From Mycolicibacter heraklionensis (GTDB lineage: Bacteria > Actinomycetota > Actinomycetes > Mycobacteriales > Mycobacteriaceae): a stretch of DNA of 64,000 bases. Made by a program: the position numbers and the translations under genes. Below the pieces are notes generated by a model, which saw nothing but the letters and a program-made list of their open reading frames with translations, was not told the DNA's origin and searched no databases. The stretch spans positions 1,554,880 to 1,618,879 of the forward strand of contig NZ_CP080997.1 of NCBI RefSeq assembly GCF_019645815.1, written 5' to 3'. How positions within the stretch are numbered: the first letter of the stretch is position 1; every line of letters starts with the position of its first letter. Positions 10,337 to 20,326 of this stretch are shown in pieces.

Positions 10337-10403
10337 GTTCGCAACCGAATTGTCAGGTCTAGGTGGCAGTCGCAGATTCGCGTCGCCGGTAGTGTGGTCA
10401 AGC

Positions 10404-12986
10404 GTGAAGGCCCTCCGCCGGTTCACCGTTCGCGCCCACCTGCCCGAAAGGCTGCTGGCACTCGAGCAACTGTCGATGAACCTGCGCTGGTCGTGGGAGC
10501 AACCGACTCAGGAGCTCTTCGCCGCCATCGACCCCGAATTGTGGGACGGGTGTGGGCGTGACCCGGTAGCGCTGCTGGGGGCGGTCAGTCCCGCAGGGCT
10601 CGAGGAGCTGGCCGCCGATCAGGAGTTCACCGCCCGTCTCGACGCGCTGTCGGCCGACCTCACGGCGTACTTGACCAGTCCGAGGTGGTATCAGCACCAG
10701 CAGGACGGTGGGGCGGCGCTGCCGACGGCGATCGCCTACTTCTCGATGGAGTTCGGGGTCGCCGAAGCTCTGCCCAACTACTCGGGCGGCCTGGGGATCC
10801 TGGCGGGAGACCACCTGAAGTCGGCGTCGGATCTGGGCGTGCCGTTGATCGCGGTGGGGCTGTACTACCGGTCCGGATACTTCCGTCAAGCGCTGACCGC
10901 CGACGGCTGGCAGCGCGAGACCTATCCGGCCCTCGATCCGCAGGGGCTGCCGTTGCGCCTGCTCGTCGACACCGACGGCCGACCGGTGCTGATCGATGTG
11001 GCGCTGCCCGGCGCCGGCCGGCTGCGGGCCCGAATCTGGGTCGCGCAGGTCGGCCGAGTGCCGTTGCTGCTGCTGGATTCCGACATCGGCGAGAATCCGC
11101 ACCAGCTGCGGGGGATCACCGACCGGTTGTACGGCGGCGACCAGGAGCACCGGATCCGTCAGGAGATCCTGGCGGGGATCGGCGGCGTGCGGGCGATCCG
11201 CGAGTTCACCCGGTTACAGGGCACGCCCGCCCCCGAGGTTTTTCACATGAACGAGGGGCATGCCGGCTTCCTCGGCGTCGAGCGCATCCGTGAGCTGATC
11301 GCCGAGCAGGGGCTGGATTTCGACACCGCGCTGGCCGTAGTCCGTTCGGCGACGGTGTTCACCACCCACACCCCAGTCCCGGCCGGAATCGACCGGTTTC
11401 CCGCCGACATGGTTCGCCGCTACTTCGACGACAGCGGTGACGCGCTGGTCGCCGGGGTGCCCACCGACCGGATCATGGAACTGGGCGTGGAACACGATCC
11501 CGGCATGTTCAACATGGCCCACATGGGCCTGCGGCTGGCGCAGCGCGCCAACGGCGTCTCTCGGCTGCACGGCCGGGTGAGCCGGGTCATGTTCAACGAC
11601 CTGTGGCCCGGGTTCGACGGCGACGAGGTGCCGATCGGCTCGATCACCAACGGCGTGCACGCGCCGAGTTGGGCGGCGCCCCCGTGGCTGCAGCTGAGTC
11701 GTGACGTCGCCGCTCCCGACTCGTTCAGCGAGCCGGCGGCTTGGCAGCGTCTGCAGCAGGTCGATCCCCTGACGCTCTGGTCTATCCGCTCGCAGCTGCG
11801 GGCACTGCTCGTCGACGAGGTCCGGTTGCGGCTGCTGCGGTCTGGCCTGGAGCGAGGCTCCTCGGAGGCCGAGTTGGGCTGGATCGCTACCGCATTCGAC
11901 CCCGACGTGCTGACCATCGGCTTCGCCCGCCGGGTGCCGACGTACAAGCGGTTGACGCTGATGCTGCGTGATCCCGACCGATTGGAGCAGCTGCTGCTCG
12001 ATGAGCAGCGCCCCGTCCAGCTGATCGTCGCCGGTAAGTCCCACCCGGCCGACGACGACGGCAAGGCGCTGATTCAGCAGGTGGTGCGGTTCGCCGACCG
12101 CCCCGAGGTGCGGCACCGCATTGCGTTCCTGCCCGACTACGACATGTCGATGGCGCGGCGACTCTACGCCGGATGCGATGTCTGGCTGAACAATCCGCTG
12201 CGCCCGCTGGAAGCCTGCGGTACCTCGGGAATGAAGAGCGCGCTCAACGGCGGGCTGAACCTGTCGATTCGCGACGGCTGGTGGGACGAGTGGTTCGACG
12301 GGCAGAACGGCTGGGCGATTCCCACCGCGGACGGGGTCGCCGACGAGAATCGGCGCGACGATCTGGAAGCCGCGGCGCTCTACGACCTGCTGGCGTCATC
12401 GGTGGTGCCGAAGTTCTACGACCGCGACGACCGGGGCGTGCCGCCGCGCTGGATGGAGATGGTTCATCACACGCTGCAGACGCTGGGCCCGAAGGTGCTG
12501 GCGTCGCGGATGGTGCACGACTACGTGGAGCAGTGCTACGCCCCAGCCGCGCAGTCGTTGCGGCGCACCTGCGAGCCGATCGACGGTGTGCCCTACGGTG
12601 CGGCGCGTCAGCTGGCGGACTACCGGCGCCGGGCGGAGGCGGCCTGGCCGCACATCCAGATCACCGACGTCGACAGCACCGGGCTGCCCGACGCGCCCTG
12701 GTTGGGGTCGGAGTTGACGCTGACCGCCTCGGTGCGCCTGGCCGGGCTGCGGCCGGACGAGGTGGTGGTGCAGGCGGTGCTGGGCCGGGTGGATTCCGGT
12801 GACACCCTGATGGACCCGGTCACCGTGGCGATGCCGCATGCGCACACCGACGCGGACGGCACGGAAGTCTTCTCCACCACCAGTCGGCTGCCGGTCGCCG
12901 GGGCGGTGGGTTACACCGTACGGGTGCTGCCGTGCCATCCGTTGCTGTCCGGCGATGCGGAGTTGGGACTGGTCACGTTGGCCTGA
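10404..12986 (+). CDS. glgP: Alpha-glucan phosphorylase GlgP (GT35)
   Basis: GlgP (860 residues) releases glucose-1-phosphate from alpha-glucan chains using pyridoxal phosphate. Supporting segments are [66 protein letters not shown] and the PLP-lysine region [14 protein letters not shown] followed by [12 protein letters not shown]. The start at GTG 10404 ([15 protein letters not shown]) matches the family. A TAGTGT -10 lies 8 bases before it. The gene is divergent from glgE with 67 bases between start codons, so synthesis and breakdown of the same polymer are driven from one short intergenic region. Matches Rv1328. Confidence 0.96.
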   Translation: MKALRRFTVRAHLPERLLALEQLSMNLRWSWEQPTQELFAAIDPELWDGCGRDPVALLGAVSPAGLEELAADQEFTARLDALSADLTAYLTSPRWYQHQQDGGAALPTAIAYFSMEFGVAEALPNYSGGLGILAGDHLKSASDLGVPLIAVGLYYRSGYFRQALTADGWQRETYPALDPQGLPLRLLVDTDGRPVLIDVALPGAGRLRARIWVAQVGRVPLLLLDSDIGENPHQLRGITDRLYGGDQEHRIRQEILAGIGGVRAIREFTRLQGTPAPEVFHMNEGHAGFLGVERIRELIAEQGLDFDTALAVVRSATVFTTHTPVPAGIDRFPADMVRRYFDDSGDALVAGVPTDRIMELGVEHDPGMFNMAHMGLRLAQRANGVSRLHGRVSRVMFNDLWPGFDGDEVPIGSITNGVHAPSWAAPPWLQLSRDVAAPDSFSEPAAWQRLQQVDPLTLWSIRSQLRALLVDEVRLRLLRSGLERGSSEAELGWIATAFDPDVLTIGFARRVPTYKRLTLMLRDPDRLEQLLLDEQRPVQLIVAGKSHPADDDGKALIQQVVRFADRPEVRHRIAFLPDYDMSMARRLYAGCDVWLNNPLRPLEACGTSGMKSALNGGLNLSIRDGWWDEWFDGQNGWAIPTADGVADENRRDDLEAAALYDLLASSVVPKFYDRDDRGVPPRWMEMVHHTLQTLGPKVLASRMVHDYVEQCYAPAAQSLRRTCEPIDGVPYGAARQLADYRRRAEAAWPHIQITDVDSTGLPDAPWLGSELTLTASVRLAGLRPDEVVVQAVLGRVDSGDTLMDPVTVAMPHAHTDADGTEVFSTTSRLPVAGAVGYTVRVLPCHPLLSGDAELGLVTLA

Positions 12987-13007
12987 GGGCCCTCGGCGCC
13001 GCAGAGT

Positions 13008-15890
13008 TCACGGACGGTTCTGGCCGGGGGTTCCGGGGGCGCCAGGGGTCCCGTCGGCGCCGCCGTTGCCGCCGGCGCCGCCATTGCCACCGACGTTGAG
13101 GTAGCCGGTCGCGTTACCTCCATTACCGCCGGCGCCGCCGCCGCCGCTGCCGTTCGGGCCGACGAAACCACCGTTGCCGCCGGCGCCACCGCTGCCGCCT
13201 TCGCCGTAGTCGTAGCCGCGGTAGTACTCGTCGCCACCGTAGCCGTAGTAGCCGATGCCGCCGTTGCCGCCGTTGCCCCCTGCGGTGCCGTTGCCGCCGT
13301 TGCCGCCGTTCCCGCCCCAAGCGCCAATAGAGTTGCCGCCGGTCCCGCCGGCTCCGCCGTAGCCGCCGGCGCCCGAACCGCCGTTGCCGCCGTTGCCACC
13401 ACCGCCGGCATTCACGCTATTGGTGTTGTTTGCACCGCCGACTCCGCCGTTGCCGCCACGGGCTCCGTCGGTTCCGCCGTCACCACCGTGACCGCCGCGG
13501 CCGCCGCCGCTGAGGCCCAGATTGGCACCGGCGTTGCCGCCGTTGCCCCCGTCGGAGCCGTTGCCCAGCCCGCCGTTGCCGCCGGCGCCGCCGTCGGCGC
13601 CGTCACCGGAGCTGCCGTCGCCGCCGTTGCCGCCGGACGCGCCGTGGGTGCCGCCGTTGCCGCCGTTGCCGCCGTCACCGCCCCACAGGCCGGTGCCCAC
13701 GCCGCCACCGTTGCCGCCTCTTCCGCCGTCGGAGCCAACTCCGGTTCCGCCGGCACCGCCATTGCCGCCGTTGCCGCCGCCACCGCCGAAGTAGGACCCG
13801 GCCCCTCCGTAGCCACCGGTTCCGCCGTCGCCGCCGGACGCGCCGTCGTAGCCGCCGGCGCCGCCGGTGCCCCCGACGCCGGCGACAGCGCCGCCGCCGA
13901 CCAGGTTGAAGCTGTTTGCGGAGGCGGTGGCGCCGTTGCCACCATTGCCACCGCTGCCGCCGATGCCGGCGGCACTGCCCGGCCCGCCCGCGCCGCCCCC
14001 GCCGCCGCCGCTGTTGTAGCCGGTGCCGCCCCAGCCGCCGGTGCCACCGGAGCCGCCCGTGCCGCCGGCGAAGCCTTCACCGGCGCCCGCGGCACCGCCG
14101 GTTCCGCCAGTCCCGCCGCTACCGCCCCAGCCGACACCACTGAATCCGCCCGTGCCGCCGCTGCCGCCCCAGCCGGCGTTGCCTCCGTCGCCGGCGTCAC
14201 CACCGGTGCCGCCGAGAGCTCCCTTGCCGCCACTACCACTGACCAACCCGTTGCCACCTAGGCCGCCGGCACCGCCCGCACCACCGTTACCGGAGTAGCC
14301 GCCGGCGCTGGTGACGCCGCCATTTCCGCCGGTGCCGCCTGCACCACCAAGTCCGCCGCTGCCGACGCCGCTGCCATTGCCGCCGCTGCCGCCCTGGTAG
14401 CCGCTGCCGCCGTTGCCGGCGTGGCCACCGGCGCCGGCGTTGCCACCGTTGCCGCCGACACCCCCCACACCGCCGGTGCCGGCGGCGCCGAAGCCGACAC
14501 CGCCGCCGCCACCACCGCCATAGCCGCCGTTGCCACCGTCGCCGGCGGTGCCACCAATGCCGGCGTTGCCGCCGACACCGCCGGAGCCGCCGAGCCCACC
14601 CGTTCCGGCGATGCCCCCAGCGCCGGCTGCACCGCCAGAGCCTCCCCAGCCGCCGGAGCCGGCGGTGCCGCCGCCACCGGCACCGCCGCCGTTACCGCCA
14701 TTGCCGCCGCTGCCACCGTTGCCGCCGGCACCCGCGCCGCCGAACAGGCCGCCCACACCAGCCGCGCCACCAGCCCCGCCGTGGCCTCCCCAGCCGCCCA
14801 GGGCGCCGACCCCGGCATCGCCCAGGTCGTCGGCGCCTGTGCCCCCGTTGCCGCCTGCGCCGCCATTGCCGCCGTCGCCCGCGGCGCCGAACAGACCACC
14901 CGTCCCGCCGCCACCGCCGTTTCCGCCGCTACCGGCGACGTAGACCAAGCCACCGGGCAGGTTCAGGAGTCCTGCCGCTCCATTACCGCCCGCGCCGCCG
15001 CTGCCGCCGCCGCCGCCCTTGCCGAACAAGGTCGCGCCGTTACCGCCGGCGCCCCCGTCTCCGCCGTGGCCAACGGTGCCGTCGCTGCCCAGCGAACCAT
15101 TGCCGCCGTTGCCGCCGTTGCCGCCGTTGCCCCACCAGAGCCCGCCGGCGCCGCCGACACCGCCGTCTCCACCGTTGCCCCCGTCGACTCCGTCGGTACC
15201 GTCGCCGCCATTGCCTCCGTTGCCGAACAGGTACGCGGCATTGCCGGCCTGCCCCGGCGTTCCGTCGATCGGAGTCAGGTACTCGACAGCGCCGAAGGCG
15301 CTGATCTCCGGCGAGGGGGCCGCCCCGCCGGCATTGCCGCCGTCGCCGATCAGCCAGCCCGCGTTACCTCCGCTTCCGCCGTAATAGCCGTCGCCGCCGT
15401 CGCCGAACAGCAGCCCACCCGCCCCGCCGTCGGGATGATCTGCGGTGCCGTCGGCGCCGTCGCCGATGAGGAACTGGCCGGAGAACGTGTTGACGAAGGT
15501 GGCGAACTGCAGGCCGTCTGGGCTGTTGATCCAGTCGTCAATGGCGCTGTGGATCGGGTGGTAGACGTATTGGTCAAACCACGCTGCGCCGTCAACGGGG
15601 CTGGCCGCGGCCAGAGCGGCGGTGCCGACGTCGAGGCCCCAGGTGGTGGGATCCAGCCAGGCCCAGGCGCCGGAGTCGGCGGCGTCGATGACGGAAGTGG
15701 AACCCGACAGCGGGTCCAGCAGGTCGAACAGCCAGTCGACGTCGGCGCGTGCCTGGGGCGCGCCGGCCAGCGGGGTAATGCCCAACGCCAGGAACCCTCC
15801 GGCGGCCGTGCCCGCGCCGAGTACCCGGCGGCGACGCCCCCGCCAGCCTCCCGACGTGCTGCCGTTCTTGGTGCTGCGCCGCGCTGTCAT
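13008..15890 (-). CDS. PGRS-repeat protein with its own signal peptide and no PE domain
   Basis: This 960-residue protein is dominated from about residue 150 onward by GGxGG and NGGxGG repeats typical of PE_PGRS proteins. It does not begin with a PE domain. Instead the N terminus has a basic [11 protein letters not shown] stretch, a hydrophobic core ([15 protein letters not shown]) and a likely cleavage after ARA, i.e. a Sec or Tat-like signal peptide. A linker with [18 protein letters not shown] and [15 protein letters not shown] joins it to the repeats. The start at ATG 15890 has a perfect AGGAGG ribosome site 10 bases upstream. Function is unknown. The gene converges on glgP with 21 bases between. 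Long open frames on the opposite strand are by-products of the repeat composition. Confidence 0.9.
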   Translation of the reverse strand: MTARRSTKNGSTSGGWRGRRRRVLGAGTAAGGFLALGITPLAGAPQARADVDWLFDLLDPLSGSTSVIDAADSGAWAWLDPTTWGLDVGTAALAAASPVDGAAWFDQYVYHPIHSAIDDWINSPDGLQFATFVNTFSGQFLIGDGADGTADHPDGGAGGLLFGDGGDGYYGGSGGNAGWLIGDGGNAGGAAPSPEISAFGAVEYLTPIDGTPGQAGNAAYLFGNGGNGGDGTDGVDGGNGGDGGVGGAGGLWWGNGGNGGNGGNGSLGSDGTVGHGGDGGAGGNGATLFGKGGGGGSGGAGGNGAAGLLNLPGGLVYVAGSGGNGGGGGTGGLFGAAGDGGNGGAGGNGGTGADDLGDAGVGALGGWGGHGGAGGAAGVGGLFGGAGAGGNGGSGGNGGNGGGAGGGGTAGSGGWGGSGGAAGAGGIAGTGGLGGSGGVGGNAGIGGTAGDGGNGGYGGGGGGGVGFGAAGTGGVGGVGGNGGNAGAGGHAGNGGSGYQGGSGGNGSGVGSGGLGGAGGTGGNGGVTSAGGYSGNGGAGGAGGLGGNGLVSGSGGKGALGGTGGDAGDGGNAGWGGSGGTGGFSGVGWGGSGGTGGTGGAAGAGEGFAGGTGGSGGTGGWGGTGYNSGGGGGGAGGPGSAAGIGGSGGNGGNGATASANSFNLVGGGAVAGVGGTGGAGGYDGASGGDGGTGGYGGAGSYFGGGGGNGGNGGAGGTGVGSDGGRGGNGGGVGTGLWGGDGGNGGNGGTHGASGGNGGDGSSGDGADGGAGGNGGLGNGSDGGNGGNAGANLGLSGGGRGGHGGDGGTDGARGGNGGVGGANNTNSVNAGGGGNGGNGGSGAGGYGGAGGTGGNSIGAWGGNGGNGGNGTAGGNGGNGGIGYYGYGGDEYYRGYDYGEGGSGGAGGNGGFVGPNGSGGGGAGGNGGNATGYLNVGGNGGAGGNGGADGTPGAPGTPGQNRP

Positions 15891-16001
15891 GATCCCGATA
15901 CCTCCTGGCGGGCCCCGTCATCGCTGCCTTCAGGGCCTTCTGAGGTTGTAACACCAGCCAGGGCGGGTGGCCTCAGTAGTCCACTACTGCAGCGCCGCCA
16001 G

Positions 16002-17564
16002 TCAGGGGAAGCGGGCCAGGCAGCGATCGAAATCGCCGAGCACTCCGGTGCGGTAGGCATCGATGCGAGAGAACCCGGCCGGCACCGACTCGCCGTTGAT
16101 GTCGCCGGCGGCCAGACCGTTGGTCAGCAGCCCGGCGACCGCCTCGTCCAGATCGCCTGCGGTCAATGCGATTCGGCCGCCGTTGGAGGTGGTGACGCCC
16201 TCGGACAGCCGGGTGGTGGCCACTCCCGTGAGGCACGCGGTGCGCAGCGCGGCCGCGGCGTTGTCGAGCACCAGTCCGCCGTGTTCGATCTGCACGCGCT
16301 GCAGGTACCGCGAGATCAGCGCCGAATAGGCGGTGTTGTCGCCGGACAGCGTCGCCAACTTCTGGTCCTTGCTGGGGGTGCCCATGCTCTGTAGGGCCGG
16401 CAGGTCGACAACGATGGTGTTGGTCGCCGGACAATACGAGGCAGGCGGGCTGGGCCGGGCGTCCGAGCACGACGATGCGGTCGCGGCGTCGAACGTGAGC
16501 GTCGGCGGTTGGGCCGGCGTGAAGGCGGTGTTCATCGCGTCGACGATCAGCCGCACCGATTCCTCGCTGACCGGCACCTCGCCGGTCTCATTCTGCTGCA
16601 GCTGGACGGGCAGTTCGCCGCGCCGCTGGTCGATCTCTTTGGTGTCGATGGCCTGACACGACCCGGCGCCGTCGGTGAACCCGAACTGGAATGCCGAGAT
16701 CCGCTCGAAGGCCGAGCCGTGCTCGTTGCTGCCGATCGTCTCGTCGGGACCGAGCAACGGATCGCGTAGCGCCAGCATCGCGGCCAACACGCCGTTGAGC
16801 CCGTCGCCGGTGCTCAGCGTGAAGCGCGGCGAGTCGCCCTGGGCCACCCAGCGCAGGTACACACCGGCCAGGCAGTCGGCCTGCTGCTCGGCCACCAGTG
16901 TCGGGGTCTGGCGCCGCTTGGTGATGCCGGCCGTGCGGGCAATCGCGTGGCCGTATTCGTGGGCGAGCACCATGGTGATGGCCATGTCGCCATAGGCGCT
17001 GCGCAGCGCCGGCAGCAGCAGCCGGCGATCCCAGCCGATGGTGTTGTCCAGATAGCAGTAGGCCGCGTTGACCAGCAGGAAAGTCCTGTTGTCGCAGAAC
17101 TTTCCGCGCAGTTGCGCCGGATCCCAGGAAAGCAGTGATTTCGCCGGCTTGAACTCACCGTCGAAGGTGTTGGGGTAGGTCGTGGTCCAAAACGCCTCGA
17201 GGTCGCTGACCGACTGGGCTGCCAGCTGATCGATCCGCCCGCCGTCAGTGCCCTCGACCTCCCGGGTCGGCGGTGGGGCGTCAGGGCGCAGCCCGGTGGG
17301 GCCGTCGACAGCCTGCAGGCCTCCCACCCGGAATGGGTCGGCGAAGACCGACACGGGTTGCCCGTCGAGCATCCGGGCGCATCCGCCCAGCAATAACACC
17401 AGCGTGCAGGCGGTGACGAGAACACGGTGGTTCAGCGAGCCTCGACGAAGGAGAGGTGAAGCTGGGGCCGCCGCATAAACACGGTGGTTCAGCGAGCCTC
17501 GACGAAGGAGAGGTGAAGCTGGGGCCGCCGCATAAACACGGTGCCGTCGGCGGGCAAGGCGCAT
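16002..17564 (-). CDS. lpqM: LpqM-like lipoprotein zinc metallopeptidase with repeated N-terminal extension
   Basis: This putative exported neutral zinc metallopeptidase resembles the M. tuberculosis lipoprotein peptidase LpqM (Rv0419). A lipobox LLLGGC follows the hydrophobic stretch VLVTACTLVL, the mature region begins ARMLDGQPVSVFADPFRVGG, and the zinc-binding HExxH lies in MVLAHEYGHAIARTAG. The frame continues upstream of the signal peptide through two copies of a 19-residue unit (VYAAAPASPLLRRGSLNHR) to ATG 17564, making 520 residues. The codons at the expected signal-peptide start are GTT and CTC, not start codons, so either translation begins at 17564 and the lipoprotein has an unusual 45-residue extension, or a rare CTG is used. 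Placement next to dinG is not the M. tuberculosis position. Confidence 0.8.
   Translation of the reverse strand: MRLARRRHRVYAAAPASPLLRRGSLNHRVYAAAPASPLLRRGSLNHRVLVTACTLVLLLGGCARMLDGQPVSVFADPFRVGGLQAVDGPTGLRPDAPPPTREVEGTDGGRIDQLAAQSVSDLEAFWTTTYPNTFDGEFKPAKSLLSWDPAQLRGKFCDNRTFLLVNAAYCYLDNTIGWDRRLLLPALRSAYGDMAITMVLAHEYGHAIARTAGITKRRQTPTLVAEQQADCLAGVYLRWVAQGDSPRFTLSTGDGLNGVLAAMLALRDPLLGPDETIGSNEHGSAFERISAFQFGFTDGAGSCQAIDTKEIDQRRGELPVQLQQNETGEVPVSEESVRLIVDAMNTAFTPAQPPTLTFDAATASSCSDARPSPPASYCPATNTIVVDLPALQSMGTPSKDQKLATLSGDNTAYSALISRYLQRVQIEHGGLVLDNAAAALRTACLTGVATTRLSEGVTTSNGGRIALTAGDLDEAVAGLLTNGLAAGDINGESVPAGFSRIDAYRTGVLGDFDRCLARFP
17421..17543. repeat. 57-base tandem direct repeat, two full copies plus a 9-base third
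   Basis: Copies at 17421-17477 and 17478-17534 are identical, and the first 9 bases (AACACGGTG) recur at 17535-17543. The unit length is a multiple of three, so the lpqM-like frame stays open through it. It covers the region where the lipoprotein start codon is expected. Confidence 0.93.
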
Positions 17565-17584
17565 GGGGTACCACGATAGTGGGA

Positions 17585-19567
17585 TCAGGCGCCGCGCAGC
17601 CGCTGCAGCGCCAGCTGCACCTTGCCGGTGTCAGTGGTAGCCCAGAACGGCGGCAGCGAGGCCCGCAGGTATCCGGCGTAGCGGGCGGTGGCCATCCGGG
17701 AGTCGAGTACCGCCACCACGCCGCGGTCGTCGATCCCGCGCAGCAGCCGGCCGGCGCCCTGGGCCAGCAGCAGGGCCGCGTGGTTGGCGGCGACCGCCAT
17801 GAAGCCGTTGCCGCCGTGGGCGGTGATCGCGCGCTGCCGGGCGGTCAGCAGCGGATCGTCGGGTCGCGGGAACGGGATCCGGTCGATGAGAACCAGCGAC
17901 AGCGACGGTCCCGGTACGTCGACGCCCTGCCACAGCGACAGCGTGCCGAACAGCGAGGTCTCGGCGTCGTCGGCGAACTGCTCGACCAGCGTGCCGGTGG
18001 TGTCGTCGCCCTGGCACAGCACCGGGGTGTCGAGGCGCTCGCGCATTGCCTCGGCCGCGGCTCGTGCTGCCCGCATCGACGAGAACAAGCCCAGGGTCCG
18101 GCCGCCGGCCGCGGTGATCAGCGCGGTGATCTCGTCGAGCTGTTCGGCCGTGCCGGTGCCGTCGCGCCCGGGTGGCGGCAGGTGCGCGGCAACGTAGAGG
18201 ATGCCCGCCTTGGCGTGCGCAAACGGCGAGCCGACGTCGAGTCCCCGCCAGCGCGCGGCCTGGGGATCCTCGCCGCGCCGCAGACCCCAGTCGCCGGCCA
18301 TGGCGTCGAAAGACCCGCCGACGGTCAGCGTCGCCGAGGTCAGGACCGTCGTCGCGCGGGCGAACAGCCGCTCGCGCAAGAGGCCCGCCACCGACAACGG
18401 CGCCACCCGCAGCACCGCCCGCACCGAGCCCCGGTTGTCTTCGTGGCTGAGCCACACCACGTCGTAGCGGTCGGGGATGGCCGGCTCGAACGAGGTCAGG
18501 ATCCTGGCCGCGGTGTCGGCGATTTCGGTCAACGCGGCGACGGATTCCTTGCGCGCGGCGGCGGCCTTGGGGTCGGCGGGGGCGGTGTCGATGGCCGCGC
18601 GGGCCGCCCCGGCGGCGTCACGCAGCGCGGCCAGATAGGTGGCCAGCTCGTCGTCGAGGTGGTCCATCCGGCCGGGAGTGCCGTCGTGGATCGCCGAGCC
18701 GAACGTCAGCGATGCGGCATCGAGGCGCTGGACCAGCTCGGGGGAGATCAGCCGGCCGACGCGGCGCACCGCGACGCTGAGCATGGTCGCGCTCAGCTCT
18801 GCGGTGGCCACCGAGGTCACCCGGTCGGTGAGCTCGTGCGCCTCGTCGACCACCAGCAGGTGATGCTCGGGCAACACGGTGGTGTCGGAGATGGCGTCGA
18901 TGGCCAACAGCGCATGGTTGGTGACGACGACGTCGGCCTCGGCGGCGACGGCGCGGGCCCGCTCGGCAAAGCAGTCCGTGCCGTATTGGCAGCGCACGGC
19001 GCCCACGCATTCCCGCGCCGAGACGCTGACTTGGGACCAGGACCGTTCCGGTACACCGGGTTTGAGGTCGTCGCGGTCGCCGGTGTCGGTGTCCTCAGCC
19101 CACGCGGCGAGTCGCTGCACGTCGCGGCCCAGGGCGCTTGCCGCGAACGGATCGAACAGTTCGGCCTGCGGCCCGTCGTCGGACTCCTCGGCGAGGCCGG
19201 TATGGATCTTGTTCAGGCACAGGTAATTCCGTCGGCCCTTGAGCAGTGCGAAGGTGGGCCGCCGGGGCAGTACCTTTTCCAGGGCGCCGGCCAGACGCGG
19301 CAGGTCGCGGTCGACGAGCTGGCGCTGTAGTGCGATGGTCGCGGTCGACACCACGACCGGGTTTTCGTCGGCCAACGCCCGCGCGATCGCCGGAACCAGG
19401 TAGGCCAGCGACTTGCCGGTACCGGTGCCGGCCTGCACGGCCAGATGTTCGCCGGTGTCGAAGGCGTGCGCCACCGCCTCGGCCATGCGTACCTGGCCCT
19501 CGCGTTCGCTGCCGCCCAGTGCGGCTACCGCGGCGGCGAGCAGCTCGGATACGGACGGGTCAGCCAT
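17585..19567 (-). CDS. dinG: DinG-family ATP-dependent DNA helicase with Fe-S cysteines
   Basis: This 660-residue superfamily 2 helicase of the DinG/XPD type unwinds DNA 5' to 3' and is linked to repair of replication obstacles. Walker A is AGTGTGKS at residues 46-53 and the Walker B box is VVDEAHELTDR. Four cysteines in the accessory region (NYLCLNK, ARECVGA, RCQYG, TDCFAE) have the spacing of an XPD-like 4Fe-4S cluster. Late motifs include GTLSLWQGVDVPGPSL and QGAGRLLRG. The frame is open to 19996, but ATG 19567 (MADPSVSELLAAAVAALG) is the family start. A TACCGT hexamer lies 9 bases upstream. It corresponds to Rv1329c and keeps the glgP-dinG-pncB order, interrupted here by the PGRS and lpqM-like genes. 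Confidence 0.95.
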   Translation of the reverse strand: MADPSVSELLAAAVAALGGSEREGQVRMAEAVAHAFDTGEHLAVQAGTGTGKSLAYLVPAIARALADENPVVVSTATIALQRQLVDRDLPRLAGALEKVLPRRPTFALLKGRRNYLCLNKIHTGLAEESDDGPQAELFDPFAASALGRDVQRLAAWAEDTDTGDRDDLKPGVPERSWSQVSVSARECVGAVRCQYGTDCFAERARAVAAEADVVVTNHALLAIDAISDTTVLPEHHLLVVDEAHELTDRVTSVATAELSATMLSVAVRRVGRLISPELVQRLDAASLTFGSAIHDGTPGRMDHLDDELATYLAALRDAAGAARAAIDTAPADPKAAAARKESVAALTEIADTAARILTSFEPAIPDRYDVVWLSHEDNRGSVRAVLRVAPLSVAGLLRERLFARATTVLTSATLTVGGSFDAMAGDWGLRRGEDPQAARWRGLDVGSPFAHAKAGILYVAAHLPPPGRDGTGTAEQLDEITALITAAGGRTLGLFSSMRAARAAAEAMRERLDTPVLCQGDDTTGTLVEQFADDAETSLFGTLSLWQGVDVPGPSLSLVLIDRIPFPRPDDPLLTARQRAITAHGGNGFMAVAANHAALLLAQGAGRLLRGIDDRGVVAVLDSRMATARYAGYLRASLPPFWATTDTGKVQLALQRLRGA

Positions 19568-19611
19568 GGTGTGCACACGGTAGCCCGCTTTGCGATCTGC
19601 ATGCTCATGCG

Positions 19612-19986
19612 TCAGGCCGTGGCGGCGGACCGGGCAACGAGATAGGTTCCGTGCCCCTCGATCACCAAGCCGTCGGCGTCGAATCGCAGGACCTCGTTGA
19701 CGAGTCCGCCGTTCTGGTTGCGGTAGTTGATCACGATGGTGTCGATGCCCCGGTAGACGTCTTCGACGACGAAGTGCAGATCCGGCATGCGCTGCAGAGC
19801 GCCGGACCAATAGCGGCGCAGCGCGGCCTTGCCGTGGATCACTCCGGCCGTCTCGGGATACATCTGCGCAGCCACCGGGGAGGTGAACACCACATCGTCG
19901 TGAAAATGCGCCAGAACGGCGTCGACGTCGTGGTGGTTCCAGGCGCGCACCCACTGCTGGCCGAACGTCGCCGCATCGATGTCCAT
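19612..19986 (-). CDS. SnoaL/NTF2-like small protein
   Basis: This 124-residue protein has the cone-shaped NTF2/SnoaL fold pattern: WVRAWNHHDVDAVLAHFHDDVVFTSP near the N terminus, GVIHGKAALRRYW, then beta strands with VVEDVYRGIDTIVINYRNQ. Members range from polyketide cyclases to isomerases and many have unknown roles, so no reaction is assigned. ATG 19986 (MDIDAATFGQQ) is chosen over upstream frame extension because the upstream stretch is low-complexity and lacks a start with context. It lies 44 bases upstream of dinG on the same strand. Confidence 0.75.
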   Translation of the reverse strand: MDIDAATFGQQWVRAWNHHDVDAVLAHFHDDVVFTSPVAAQMYPETAGVIHGKAALRRYWSGALQRMPDLHFVVEDVYRGIDTIVINYRNQNGGLVNEVLRFDADGLVIEGHGTYLVARSAATA

Positions 19987-20046
19987 ACCTATGCACGGTA
20001 GTGACACCGGCGCTCGTGCCCCACCCGTTTTCCCGCCGGCTGCCAC

Positions 20047-20052
20047 TACCCT
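20047..20052 (+). promoter_or_regulatory. Leaderless -10 element TACCCT for the YdeI-like gene
   Basis: TACCCT is followed by 6 bases and ATG 20059. It matches TANNNT and decides between the adjacent GTG and ATG codons. Confidence 0.5.
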
Positions 20053-20058
20053 GAGGTG

Positions 20059-20325
20059 ATGAGCAGCCAGCGATTGCCAGGCGGCGCAGTGCACGAACTA
20101 CCGGCGGACCTGCGGGACGGACTGTTGGTCAGCCCCACGGCACTGGACGCATGGCAGAGCATTACGCCGTTGGCGCGCAATGAGTTCATCTGCTGGGTGG
20201 AAGACGCCAAGCAGCAGGTCACCCGTGAGCGCCGGATTCGCCGGACCCGTGAGGAACTCGAGGAAGGCAAGCGGCGCCCCTGCTGCTGGCCCGGGTGCAA
20301 ACACCGGGAACGCAACGGCAAGTAG
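20059..20325 (+). CDS. Small YdeI/OmpD-associated-like protein
   Basis: This 88-residue protein contains the block LPADLRDGLLVSPTALDAWQ followed by LARNEFICWVEDAKQQ and a basic tail RERRIRRTREELEEGKRRPCCWPGCKHR. The pattern is that of the C-terminal domain of YdeI/OmpD-associated proteins, whose function is poorly known. The start is ATG 20059. A TACCCT -10 element ends 6 bases before it, giving a predicted leaderless mRNA and excluding the GTG at 20056. It converges on pncB with one base between stops. Confidence 0.7.
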   Translation: MSSQRLPGGAVHELPADLRDGLLVSPTALDAWQSITPLARNEFICWVEDAKQQVTRERRIRRTREELEEGKRRPCCWPGCKHRERNGK

Positions 20326-20326
20326 G

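Noticed and set aside
12986..12995. GAGGGCCCTC palindrome after glgP as a terminator
   Set aside because: It has no loop and is only 10 bases long, too short to support a hairpin call.
13008..15300. Regularly spaced short repeats resembling a CRISPR array
   Set aside because: The repeats are in-frame codons for Gly-Gly-Asn-Gly type units with no constant repeat/spacer length, and no cas genes are nearby.
13488..16394. Long open frames on the + strand opposite the PGRS gene, including one of 657 residues rich in Ala, Val and Thr
   Set aside because: They mirror the GGxGG repeats of the minus-strand gene. Composition is a direct by-product, there is no ribosome site, and they run across the PGRS start and into the lpqM-like gene.
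17456..19330. 624-residue open frame antisense to dinG
   Set aside because: dinG has all helicase motifs on the other strand. The antisense frame is Gly/Arg/Gln-rich with no motifs, typical for high-GC shadow frames.
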